A stretch of DNA of 64,000 bases from Scilla litardierei. Its lineage: Eukaryota > Streptophyta > Magnoliopsida > Asparagales > Asparagaceae. Below, piece by piece: positions 32,484-42,698 of the stretch (within the stretch, counting starts at the first letter, position 1; each line of letters starts with the position of its first letter). The stretch is from the NCBI GenBank assembly GCA_030789695.1, contig CM061141.1:320418452-320482451 (forward strand). Reading direction: 5' to 3'. Both the position numbers and the translations under genes were made by a program. The notes under the pieces are model-generated. The model searched no databases. It was given only the letters and a program-made list of their open reading frames with translations, and had not been told where the DNA came from.

Positions 32484-33270
32484 TGTTAAAGCCAAAATTG
32501 GCATCAATAGTATTTGGTCTGACGTGGACTCCTTTCCTGAGGTGGATCCTCGTCAGCGATGGAAGTGGGACCCTCGGTTAGTAGAACCAGGGTTAATGGT
32601 GGTTAGGATGAAGATGCAGCGCGAAAGATCGCTTAACCCAGTGGCTGGTTCGACGATCGTTCGACCCTCTGGTGGAGTCGATCCTCGAACGACTATCGTC
32701 AGGAGCTATCGTTCGACCCTACTGTTGGGTTGTACCTTGATTTTCATGCACCACAAAGGAGCGTCAAGGGAGTGGGATCTGAGTTCTGACCCAAATCCCC
32801 CCAATTCTTAAGTTAGAACGGGAACTCAAGGATAAGCTAGGGGCTGTCGAGATCGACCTATGGAGGTTCGTCTCGAGTCAGTCGCAGCAAGCTATTGGGA
32901 GGAAGAATTATAAATTGGAATGTCAGATGTAAGAGTATTAGGTCTCTCATACCTTGAGAGTCTGAACCTTTGTTACGTTGTCTTTTCTTCTATATATAGT
33001 TGATGATCTTTGTTGATAGTGAAAAATTGTTCCTCATTAATTGTGGCGGGATCTTCTTTGGGATTGATGATAACGTCTGCTCATTTACTCGGTCTCCATT
33101 AACTACTCCCCCTCTAATCAGCAGAACTCCAATGGTCGAATGAGCTGTTTCTTTGATTGAGTATTTACTCATCCTCGCTGATGGGTTTCGGGTTATTGGG
33201 CCGAGGTTTAAGACTTCAATTGGGCCTCACCATCTTGACTTCGCTTCGTGGGCCGTACCCATGTATCAAC
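32484..33270 (-). repeat. 5' LTR of the Tat-like element
   Basis: A 787-base block, TGTTAAAGCC to TGTATCAACA, next to the PBS. The outer border is inferred from the TG...CA ends only, as the partner LTR is missing. It contains several TCGAACGATCGTCGAACC-type palindromes near 32640-32725. Confidence 0.6.
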
Positions 33271-34014
33271 AATATGGGTCCATGTGGATTAGAGAAGGGA
33301 CGTAGAATCTTGAGAAGAAACTTGTTAGAGCTTGAGAAATCCGTCTTTGTTGGAGAGCACGGCCATCCTGTCGAATTAGCGGCTTGGAAGAGTGAGTCCT
33401 CTCGAAAGAACTCAATTTTTCTTTGTATTCCTTTCTATTTTAATTTATTATCAATAAATATCCAGTCTCTCCCCCCCCCAAACCCACTTTCTAGTCCTAA
33501 AAATCCCATCTTTCCACTAAAAATCCCTTCTTTCTACCAAAAAAAAATCCTATTTTTATCCATCAAAACACTAGAAAAATCTTATCATCTTCTTCGTCAT
33601 ATCTTTTTCATCTTTTTATCTTTAGAATCGAGTTTAATCAAAAAAATCCACCTTAACCCTAGCCAACATTTTCTTTATTCTTTTCTTCATAGGCTTTAGT
33701 ATCAAAAAAAAATTAGTTCGTTCCAGTCTAAAAATATCAAAAGGAAAACAAAGAAAAAATTGAAAAAATAGTGGAAAATCAAAATTAGAGAAAAATAAAA
33801 AATAAAAATAAAGAAAGAGAAGAAAAAATTCAAAATTGTCAAAAAAAATTCAGTTGAGCTAAAAAATTCAGTTAAAAAATTTCATAAAAAATTTCATAAA
33901 ATAAATAAATTTTACTATAGCGTTGTGTGTGGTTTTTCATGATTTTTCAGCTACAAAGTACTTTTCAAAATTTTCAGATGATTTTCAAACGATTTTCTCT
34001 ATTTGCATAAGATT
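33271..34014. other. AT-rich intron sequence, nothing recognised
   Basis: Pyrimidine-rich then A-rich sequence with no terminal repeats or domains. The 180-codon frame at 33157-33699 runs across the LTR border into low-complexity sequence and has no recognisable fold. Confidence 0.4.
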
Positions 34015-34266
34015 TGTTGAATTCCTAACCACTACAAAAAAACTCCAGAGTTGTGATGAGGGTCAAGAAAAATATTTTTGTAATCTAACACGCCTCCACA
34101 GATTGATGGCCTATTTTTCATAGGCTAAAAGCTGAAACTCGTCAGTTTTATATGTACAATGGGATTTGAACCTGGGTGGCTTTGATACCATGTTGAATTC
34201 CTCACCACTACATCAAAACTCCAGAGTTGTGATACAGGTTAATGGAAATATTTTTATAATCTAACA
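34015..34266 (-). mobile_element. 252-bp TRIM / SMART-like miniature LTR retrotransposon
   Basis: Two 76-base terminal direct repeats (34015-34090 and 34191-34266), each TGTTGAATTCCT to AATCTAACA, are flanked by a perfect 5-bp duplication AGATT (34010-34014 and 34267-34271). On the minus strand the right repeat is followed at once by TGGTATCAAAGCC, an initiator-Met-type PBS, and a CTGTGGAGGCG polypurine-like tract precedes the left repeat. The 100-base interior is non-coding. These are all the parts of an LTR retrotransposon in about 250 bases. The repeats differ at about a dozen sites, so the insertion is old. Confidence 0.88.
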
Positions 34267-34271
34267 AGATT

Positions 34272-34969
34272 GAAGCTATCTTCATGGGATAGTACAATGA
34301 CTACTACAACATGTGCTATTCTTTTCTAACAAATTATGAGCATAAGATATTTAGACGGGTCCTACTCTTTTATGGTTTCAACGAGAGGCATTGGTAAGAT
34401 GATTGGGAGTACCATTTAGAAGATTTTGTTTCACGTTTTAACTTCTCAAATGAAACGAAATGTAGCTATATCTATCGTAAGTTAATTGGAGAAATTTTAT
34501 CTTGATATAAGAAAGTTTAGGTTTCTTTTACGTTGGTTATTGTTTAAGATCGATCTTCAATATCGATATCTTTCCAAACACTAACCATCTGTCATTTGTC
34601 TTAACCTCCATCAAATTTAAAACTTAAAAAATAGTCACAAATAAATCATTATGAGGAGAACAAAACGATTTCTTAAAGACATTAACAAGCTTCTGTAAAT
34701 GGCGAAACAGAAAATGAAATAGTAAGAAATTATGCAAGAGCTCGAACTGAAGCCTAAGTTTACAATTGAGCTTGAACCTAAGCCTGAGCCTGCAACCTGA
34801 GCTTGCAATCGAGCCTAAGCTCGATCACAAGCAAGAACCTTGAGACAGTTTAAGTTTGAGCATGAGCCTCAGTCAAGTCTTGAGTATGACATTGAAACAT
34901 AGATTGGGCTTAAGCCTGCATTGGAGTCTATGATTAAGATAGAACCATAGCTAAATTAATCATGCATAG
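34272..34969. other. AT-rich intron sequence with degenerate GAGCCTAAGC words
   Basis: No genes. From about 34740 to 34930 there is a short degenerate repeat built on GAGCCTAAGCC / GAGCTTGAACC words. No terminal repeats are seen. Confidence 0.45.
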
Positions 34970-34974
34970 CAATC

Positions 34975-35365
34975 TGATGAGGTCCGAATCTACACCAGGC
35001 GGAGGCGGCGCGCGGCACGAGTCGAGGGTCGAGCCCTCGTTGACCCGATGGGTGACTTATCTCTTTAGGCTTATTTCTTTAGTGGGTTTAGTAATTAGAG
35101 GGGCTTATTATTCTTTCATTATCTTTTGTGTTAGGAAGGGGTTTAAAGCCTACGAGCCGGCCCTAGTTTTCTTTTTATCGAAGAACGATCATTTGAGTAG
35201 TACTCTTGTTAGGGTTCGTGGGAGATTAGGCTTGTTTCATCAATACAAGCTAGAGAGAGATCCACTCCAAAAGGGATTGTTCTATCTTAATATCAATTTC
35301 CACTTTAATTTCTTTTCTCTTCGTTAAATTCAGATTTGTTATCTTTTTCGAAGCAAATCGTATCA
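34975..35365 (+). repeat. 5' LTR of the gag-only element
   Basis: A 391-base block, TGATGAGGTCCGAATC to AAATCGTATCA, followed after three bases by a PBS TGGTATCAGAGT (35369-35380, initiator-Met type). Confidence 0.92.
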
Positions 35366-35390
35366 TTTTGGTATCAGAGTGTTCGATTCC

Positions 35391-36647
35391 ATGACGAACA
35401 CACGAGCGGCTGCGACAAAATCTCTAGAGGTGCGGCTCGATGCGAAGATCTCGGGGTTGAGGAAGGAGATGATCGATTTGAAGGATGAGCTGAAGGCGGA
35501 TCTAAACACGTCCTTGGAGGCAAGCATGAAGCGGATCTCGGAGCAAAACTCGCGGGAGATGAAAGACGGATTTGCCGAGGTGGCGAAGATGTTTTAGCAG
35601 CAACTTTTTCAGCAAGATCTAGATCCGAAAACATCCGAACTTTCAGATCTGATTTCGCAGACGACCCCGGGCAACGGTAACAGTGCGCGGCAAACCCTAG
35701 GGCTCGCAGAGGGTTTCCCCCTCCATGGGGGCGGAGCTAGCAGAGACGTGTGTGAGCAAGCTCACCCAGGGTCCGCCGGTGGACTGCTGCCGCCGACGGG
35801 GGCGGCGAGGGCAGGTGGCCCCATCTGGGGCCGCCGGAGGGAATCCGCCCCCAGACGGGGCCGGCGAAGGACAGCGACCCCCACGGGGTCGCTGGAGCAA
35901 ATCCGCCCCCTCTGGGGGCGGCAAAGGCTAGCGGGCCCACCAGGGGCCCGCAGGGGAATTCTGCCCCCTCTGGGGGCGGCAGCGGCCGGCGGGCCCACCA
36001 GGGGCCAGCAGGAGAAATTCAGCCACCTCCGAGGGGCGGTGGGGGCTGGCGGGCCCACTTGGGGCCCGCAGGAGGACCGCCCCCTCCGGGGGCGGCGAGG
36101 GCTGGCGGCCCCACCTGGGGGCCGCGGGAGGTGTTCCCCCTCTGTGAGGGGGCGTCGGGGGTTGGCAGCCCTATCGGGGGCCCACAGGAGGAGATACGCC
36201 TCGTTTTGGAGGCGTAGGAGGGTGGCTACAAGGGGGACCCCAGCGAGAGCAGGTTGACGAGTGGGATGATGTAGGCGGACTCGCCAACGAAAGGGCTAAA
36301 TAGGGATGAAGCACAGTGAAGAGCCGAGGAGCATCCTTCCAGAGGCGCCAGGCAGCGAACAAGGAGGGGCCACCACGGGGTGACGCCGACCCCGAGACTA
36401 AGGTGAGAAAGTTGAAGGCACCCCCTTTTGATGGCAAAGACCCCGACGGGTGGATTTATCAGATAGAAAGATACTTTGATGTTACGGGCTTCACCGAGGC
36501 AGAGAGACTAAGGGCGGTAGCACTGAGCTTCGAGGGCGAGGCTCTTTCGTGGTACAGGTGGACCCAGAAGCAGAGGCCTATACGGACTTAGAGGGGGCTG
36601 ACTGAGTGTCTCATGGAGAGATTTCAAGATATCCATGGTAGAAAGCT
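35391..36647 (+). pseudogene. gag of the gag-only element, 5' part
   Basis: ATG at 35391 gives MTNTRAAATKSLEVRLDAK, a coiled-coil N terminus closely like that of the element at 8478-15044. A stop ends this frame at 35597. A GC-rich repeated linker follows (35716-36210), then the capsid (about 36403-36643) with FDGKDPDGWIYQIERYFDV, AERLRAVALSFEGEALSWY and a stop near 36590. The frame is cut at 36647 by the Tekay-type element and resumes at 46477 with the LFEQLYALRQ motif. In its undamaged form gag would build the virus-like particle; this copy cannot. Confidence 0.88.
35716..36210 (+). repeat. GC-rich palindromic repeat array inside gag
   Basis: About eight imperfect units of 55-65 bases, each pairing a CCGCCCCC...GGGGGCGG palindrome with a GGCGGGCCCACC...GGGGCC palindrome. 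It would encode a Gly/Pro/Arg-rich linker and is able to form stable hairpins. Equivalent arrays lie at 1075-1195, 13850-14340 and from 63830. Confidence 0.85.
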
Positions 36648-39147
36648 TGTCACGACCCGCTTCCCTAAAATGGAGGCGAGCACGTGAGAAGGTCCGCACG
36701 AGAGTGGGGCTGTGAAGCCCCAAACCCGATAAGCGTCCACAATACAAAACAGGTCCATGTAACCACAACAGAATAGCAATAATAACACAAGGAGAGACTG
36801 AAATAAAATTCACATCTCACAAATATTGTCCAACATCACAAATAAGTTCAACATCCAGAAAAGCCACCAGGCTAAAAGAAAAGAGTCTAAAGGCCCAGAA
36901 CAAGGCCAACAAAAGAAACGACAACAACCAAGCAAGGTATAGGTGCCACGCACCGATAACAAAACAACTGTCTAACAAAAGTAAAACACACGAAGACACT
37001 AGGACTGGTCCCCAGTGTCCACGTACTCCCCGTCAAACACAAGCTCGGGCTCAGCGTCGGCAAACACCTCGTCCTCAACGAGGTACTCGGGCTCAGGATC
37101 TAACATGTGTCACCCAAAAGAGTAAAGGGGCACATGTCAGCAAGTCTAAAAAGACTTGGGCAAGGAAACTGAAAGTGGCATCTAGCAACCTAGCAGTTTA
37201 GTATGCATGACATGGCAGTTATAACATGAGTGCACAATTAAAACATGGCGAGACAATTTGTACAAGAGAACAATCATCGGGACAAGACAAGAGTAGCCAA
37301 GCTACTATCAATTCAATACATTCACATTTTGTAGGTGTTTACGCCATTCGCTGAATGGCATAGCATTTCAGACCGATCGGCACTAAACACTACCCAATAT
37401 TCACACGATATGGAGCCTGGGGTCCCTGCACATTGAGCTCATCTAGTGAGCCTAGGGTTGCCCCGCACATTGAGCTCGCATTCTTAGTTCACAATCCAAT
37501 GTATCGAGCGTTGGGGTTAGCAACTCATTATGCTCGCTTCTGGTCACGAGCCAGGAACACTAGTATGGCGTAGGGAACACCTAGCCGGAACACGCAATTC
37601 AGGCGTTGGCTATCAACCAACACATGGCCCGCTTCTGGAACACGAGCCAGGAACACAACATTGTAGCGAAGCTACGCAATCACAGCAATATCTAAAGAAT
37701 GCGAGGTCATGACAATTTATTTGCGTACAGTTAATTAAATTAAACGTGACAGGCGAAATGCAATGACATGAACATGTACGCGTACCGTTAATTGAAAGTA
37801 AACATGACATGGTAATTGTGCAACATGCTAAATGTCGGAACCAGCTTCGTTGTCAAGCTAGTTCCCCAATTTGCGCCTAGGCGAGTATCATTTCGTCGCC
37901 TAGCCTCTTTTACGCCTACAACATGCAAATGGCCTAAAACATGGCCTAAACCCTAAGTGGCAAGTTTCACTTGCCTAGCACCGGGGATTGACGATCACTT
38001 CGTCACACGGATGCTATCTACGGGGGAAATCGCTGTTTTGGGGGAGACAAACATCAAACACATGAAATTAATTAGGGTTTCACAAAAATTATAAATAAGT
38101 TATGAAAACAACGGTAGAACGATTTCTTACCGAGAGGAAGCGGAAGAAACACTCCGGGGAACCCTAGGATCAGATCTGGAAGCAAATGGAGAAGTTTGGG
38201 GAAACTAGGGTTTTGGGGGATTTGGGAATTTTGATGGGTTTTGATGGAGATTTGGGGAAGATGAGGGGTAGATAGAGTAGATAGATGGATTGGATGATGG
38301 ATTTAGGGCTCGGAATGAAGGAATGGAGCTTGGAGGAAGGTGGGGGATCAATGGAGGCGATTTTAGGGTTTAGGGTCGAGTTGGAGGGGAAGAAAACGTT
38401 TGGGTTGGGTATTTATAGGCTAGGCTGGCGGCTAGGGCAAAACTAGGGTTTACAGCACTAGTTAGTCGGTCAAAGAACAACCACTGACCGACTAGTTTGA
38501 CAACTAGTCGGTCGGTCGACCAACGCAGACCGACTAAGTGTAAACAGTAGCTACAGGTGAAATTAGGATTTTAGAGTTAGTCGGTCCATGAACAAATACT
38601 GACCGACTAGTTTGGCATCTAGTCGGTCGATGAACGTTCTTAGACCGACTAAGAGTAAACAGTAACTGATACAAAAATAATTTGATGAGTTAGTCGGTTC
38701 AAGAAGCATTGCTGACCGACTAGTTTGCAACCTAGTCGGTCAACCAACGTTCTTAGACCGACTAACGATAAACAGTAACTCCTGAGAAATTTAGAAAGCT
38801 AACTAGTCGGTCCAAGAAGGATTGCCGACCGACTGGATCGTCATCTAGTCGGTCGGTGGCCCTTCTTACACCGGCTAATGAGCACAGGAAGTACCGATAC
38901 GGAGCGCGGGGCCCCGGGATCGATTCCTAAGACTCCTAGGCTTGATCTAACAGTTAGATACGACCGTTATGAAGTCCGTCACGAATGACATACTTCGAAA
39001 TCGACAATCCTAAGAAAGGAGCGAGAAAATACGACGAATCGATCGAAAATGAAAACTACGGAGACGAAAACCACACATGAGGAGCAAATCCACCAAAACA
39101 TATATTATAATATATAAAATCCAGATACATGAAAAGCAGTCGTTACA
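36648..39147 (-). repeat. 3' LTR of the Tekay-type element
   Basis: 2,500 bases, on the plus strand TGTCACGACCCGC to GCAGTCGTTACA. It contains four cycles of about 115 bases with AGTCGGTC / GACCGACT inverted pairs (38457-38880). Small open frames in it recur in the other LTR only because the LTRs are copies. Confidence 0.97.
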
Positions 39148-39160
39148 TCCTCCCCAACTT
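39148..39160 (-). other. Polypurine tract of the Tekay-type element
   Basis: Minus strand AAGTTGGGGAGGA directly before the 3' LTR start TGTAACG. It primes plus-strand DNA synthesis in this family. TCCGAGGACGGA lies nine bases upstream (39170-39181). Confidence 0.85.
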
Positions 39161-39193
39161 AAGAAAAATTCCGTCCTCGGAATTTCCAAAAAC

Positions 39194-40096
39194 TCACGAG
39201 TCCGGAAACAAAAGTGGGAAACGCTCTCGCATCTCATCCTCATTCTCCCAAGTAGACTCTCCAGGTGAACCGTGTCGCCACATCACCCTCACAAGATTGA
39301 CAATCTTGTTCCGAAGCGATTTCTGACGCCTGTCCAGAATCTGCACTGGATGCTGGTCATACGTCATATCGGGGCGAACGGTAATCTCCGAAAAATCCAC
39401 CGCATGAGACGGATCGCTAATGTATCGACGAAGCTGCGACACATAGAAAACATTGTGAACTCCTTCCAAAGATGGCGGCAAGGCCAAGCGATAAGCTACC
39501 TCGCCAACCCTCTCCAAAATGTCAAATGGTCCAATGTATCGCGGGCTCAACTTTCCACGCTTCCCAAAACGAATCACACCGCGATTCGGGGAAATCTTCA
39601 AGAACACATGGTCGCCCGGCTGAAACTCCAAAGGACGACGTTTAGCATCCGCCCAATGCTTAAAACGGTCCTGAGCAATTCTCAACCTCTCCCGAATATT
39701 CCTGACGATATCCACGGCCTCCACGATCATCTCAGGTCCCAACAACTCCCGATCACCAACGTCATCCCAACTCAATGGCGATCGACATTTCCTCCAATAA
39801 AGAGCGGCGAAAGGCGCCATGCCAATACTCGCCTGGAAGCTGTTGTTGTAGGAAAACTCTACTAGGTGTAGATGGTCCTCCCACGAACCCTTGAAATCCA
39901 ACATGCACGCCCTCAGCATGTCTTCCAAAATCTGAATCGTCCTCTCGGACTGGCCATCCGTCTGCGGATGGTACGCCGTGCTGAAACTCAGACGCGTACC
40001 CAAGCTCTTCTGCAAACTCTGCCAGAACTGAGATGTGAACCTCGTGTCTCTGTCAGACACGATACTCACGGGGACTCCATGAAGTCGCACAACTTC
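39194..40096 (-). CDS. Tekay-type integrase core end, C-terminal domain and chromodomain
   Basis: This exon-like segment begins at GAAGTTGTGCGA, directly after the putative 3' splice site at 40097. It contains [18 protein letters not shown] (second catalytic aspartate), [20 protein letters not shown] (catalytic glutamate), the [19 protein letters not shown] core of the C-terminal domain, and a C-terminal CR-type chromodomain ([28 protein letters not shown]). It ends FPDS with a stop near 39194. Chromodomains of this lineage steer insertion towards particular chromatin. No internal stop or frameshift. The frame can also be opened at an ATG at 40102, inside the putative intron. Confidence 0.9.
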   Translation of the reverse strand, partial: EVVRLHGVPVSIVSDRDTRFTSQFWQSLQKSLGTRLSFSTAYHPQTDGQSERTIQILEDMLRACMLDFKGSWEDHLHLVEFSYNNSFQASIGMAPFAALYWRKCRSPLSWDDVGDRELLGPEMIVEAVDIVRNIRERLRIAQDRFKHWADAKRRPLEFQPGDHVFLKISPNRGVIRFGKRGKLSPRYIGPFDILERVGEVAYRLALPPSLEGVHNVFYVSQLRRYISDPSHAVDFSEITVRPDMTYDQHPVQILDRRQKSLRNKIVNLVRVMWRHGSPGESTWENEDEMRERFPLLFPDS

Positions 40097-40168
40097 CTGC
40101 ATGATTCATGTTACATCACTATCCAAACTAGGAAAAAGGAAATAGAACGGAGAGCAAAAGGATTTTAC
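40097..40168 (-). other. Putative 72-base intron in integrase (GT-AG)
   Basis: On the minus strand: exon end ATATATGGAG, then GTAAAATCC ... AATCATGCAG, then GAAGTTGTGC. The interruption is strongly T-rich, has a pyrimidine tract and a TGCAG acceptor, and contains an in-frame stop (TGA). Removing it joins LARRYME directly to EVVRLHGVP, the conserved neighbours in this integrase. An imperfect 7-base direct repeat ATG[G/C]AGG sits at the two borders. Alternative: a 72-base insertion or duplication in a dead copy. No splicing data are available. Confidence 0.65.
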
Positions 40169-40636
40169 CTCCATATATCTCCTCGCTAGCGCCTCAGTGG
40201 ACTGCCCCACTCGGAACGGAATAAAGTGCGCAGATTTGGTCAATCGATCTACGATCACCCAAATCACGTCATTCTGCTTCGGACTCCGAGGTAGTCCAGT
40301 CACGAAATCCATAGTGATGTGTTGCCACTTCCACTCCGGAATCGGAAGCGGTTGTAGCAACCCGGCCGAACGCTGATGCTCCGCCTTCACTTGCTGGCAA
40401 ACCAAACACTTGGCTACACTCCGAGCCACGCTCCTCTTCATACCATGCCACCAATAATTCAGACGAAGATCCTGGTACATCTTGGTGCCACCAGGATGCA
40501 CAGAATACGGCGAACTGTGTGCCTCCACCATCAGCTCCTCTCTGATATCCCCAGCAGGCACACACAACCTGGCTCCAAACCTCAGCGAGCCATCCTCATG
40601 AATCAAAAAGTCAGTCCGCAGACCAGCTTCCACCAT
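40169..40636 (-). CDS. Tekay-type integrase, zinc finger and first part of core
   Basis: The frame includes [16 protein letters not shown], the HHCC zinc finger ([13 protein letters not shown], then [11 protein letters not shown]), the first catalytic block [10 protein letters not shown] and [12 protein letters not shown]. It ends at the putative donor at 40168. It lies in the -1 frame relative to the upstream pol frame. The junction at about 40630 is a run of four Gs where five would keep the frame, so a one-base loss (real or a sequence error) separates RNase H from integrase. Confidence 0.88.
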
Positions 40637-42584
40637 CCCCGAATCCTCGCCAGCTTCGAATCCTCAGCCTGGCCAGCCTTAATCCGATCCACGATCGTCG
40701 ACTGCACCTGCATGTACATCAACGACGAAGCCTCTCCAGGAAGAACAATCTCCACACCAGACTCGCAAAAATCCTGCTGCAATCTCCACTGCGAGGTCAA
40801 AATCATCACCGCCGGAAGCCTACTCAAAGCATCCGGAACCACGTTCACCTTGCCAGGGTGAAACTGCAAATCAATCTCATAATCCGCCATAAGCTCCAAC
40901 CATCGACGCTGTCGCATGTTGAGCTCCTTCTGAGTGAAAATGTACTTCAAGCTTTTGTGATCGGTGAAAATCTTCACTTTCTCACTCAGCAAGAAGTGCC
41001 TCCAAATCTTAAGAGCAAACACAACGGCAGCCAACTCCAAATCATGCGTCGGATAATTCTTCTCATGAACCTTAAGCTGACGAGACGCATACGCCACAAC
41101 ATGCCCATGCTGATGCAACACACAACCGAGACCCTTACCAGAAGCATCGCAAAAGATCTCAAATCCACCGCTGCGATCAGGCACAACCAAAATAGGGGCA
41201 GTCGTCAACATCTCCTTCAGAATACCAAAAGCACTCTCACAATCACCCGACCAAACATAAGCAACATCCTTCCGCGTCAACCTGGTCATCGGCTCGGCAA
41301 TACGAGAAAAGTCCTTAATGAATCGCCGATAATAACCAACAAGTCCAAGGAAACTCCGAATCTCAGATGCTGACGACGGAACAGGCCACTCCCTGATGGC
41401 CCGAATCTTCTCGGGATCCACCGAAATACCATCTCCAGTCACCACATGCCCGAGAAAAGCAACTCTATCCAGCCAAAACTCGCACTTCGAAAACTTAGCA
41501 TACAACCGATGCTTCCTCAAAATTTCCAACACCGTCCTTAAGTGCGAGGCATGCTCTTCCTCCGACTTCGAATAGATCAGAATGTCGTCAATAAAGATAA
41601 CGACAAACTTATCCAAAAAGTCGTAGAAAATCAGGTTCATCAGATTCATGAAAACTGCGGGCGCGTTAGTTACGCCGAAAGGCATAACCACGAACTCATA
41701 GTGTCCATACTTCGTCCTGAACGCTGTCTTCGGAACATCTCCCTTCTTCACCTTCAACTGATGGTAACCACTCCTCAAATCCAATTTAGAAAACACCCTC
41801 GAACCTCCAAGCTGATCAAAAATATCATCGATGCGAGGCAACGGGTATTTATTCTTAATGGTCACCGCATTCAACTCCCGATAGTCCACGCACATGCGAC
41901 GCGAACCATCCTTCTTCTTAACCAACACCGGTGCTCCCCACGGAGACACGCTAGGATTAATATAACCCTTCTGCAAAAGCTCATCCAACTGCTTCCGCAA
42001 CTCTTCCAACTCTGCAGGTGCCATACGATACGGCGCCTTCGAAATCGGCTGCGCACCTGGAACCAGATCGATAGAAAATTCCAAAGCTCGATCAGGCGGC
42101 AAACCAGACATCTCCTCGGGGAAGACGTCGCCAAAATCACGCACCACAGCTGGCCACTCCAGCTCCATCTGCATAGCCACAGCCTCCACCGGCCTGGCCC
42201 GAAATCTGACAGGACCAAGCGAACTGCTACCACGACTGAACTCAAATACTGGATGTCCGGGAATCTCGAACACCACCTTCTTCCTCCTGCAGTCGATCGT
42301 AGCATAGAAGCTCGCAAGCCAATCCATCCCAAGAACTGCATCATAGTTGATGATGTCGTGGACAATGAAATCAGCACAAAGCTCACGTCCACAAACCACC
42401 AACGGGCAAGAATTGCACCCACGATGCACCGAGACCACACCATTCCCTGTAACGATATTCCAACTCTTCGGAAGAGGGGACGTCGACAAGGAATGCCTCT
42501 CCACGAAGCTCCGAGAAATAATGCACATCGATGCACCCGAGTCAAAGAGGACTCGTGCAGGAAATGTGCACACCAAAATCACAC
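40637..42584 (-). CDS. Tekay-type protease, reverse transcriptase and RNase H
   Basis: About 649 codons, read from just after the putative acceptor at 42585. Positions below count from the GTG codon at 42582. Protease: VLFDSGAS (catalytic aspartate at residue 14). Reverse transcriptase about 185-400: [40 protein letters not shown] and the catalytic [12 protein letters not shown] (residues 327-338). RNase H about 470-590: FCDASG (479), DLELAAV (516), FTDHKSL (541) and PDALSRL. All catalytic acidic residues are present. No stop occurs until the frameshift near 40630. There is no start codon at the 5' end, consistent with entry from gag by splicing or readthrough. Confidence 0.92.
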
Positions 42585-42698
42585 CTAATCAATCAATTAA
42601 CAATCAAATCCTAGTCTAGCAAACAATCATGTTCAAGCAAACAACAAAATCTAACAATCAAAACCAGCTAGGAAAGTAACAGCTTGAGTGAGGATTAC
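42585..42698 (-). other. Putative 114-base intron between gag and protease (GT-AG)
   Basis: On the minus strand: exon end GTTATCGCAG, then GTAATCCTC ... TTGATTGATTAG, then GTGTGATTTTGG. The block is T-rich, unlike the GC-rich flanks, and contains four stops in the gag frame. Its removal gives DEVIAG followed by [18 protein letters not shown], the usual gag-protease junction of this lineage with no missing or extra residues. Its length is a multiple of three, as for the second interruption. Alternative: a stop-codon-rich insertion. Confidence 0.7.

Larger units (their letters stand above)
29015..33270 (-). mobile_element. Tat-like Ty3/gypsy element, 5' LTR to integrase
   Basis: The element reads leftward: LTR 32484-33270, PBS 32467-32482, gag end/protease, reverse transcriptase, RNase H, integrase. 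It stops inside the integrase core near 29015, at the junction with the copia element, so the 3' part and LTR are missing. Order and motifs fit the Tat lineage (dual-RNase-H type gypsy without chromodomain). Many stops are present. Confidence 0.85.

Noticed and set aside
34160..34190. tRNA-like 3' half (GGGATTTGAACC ... TACCA)
   Set aside because: It is the reverse complement of the primer-binding site of the TRIM element. There is no 5' half, so it is not a tRNA gene.
41542..42588. Plus-strand open frame of 348 codons
   Set aside because: Antisense shadow of the Tekay protease/reverse transcriptase. Its composition has no recognisable domain.
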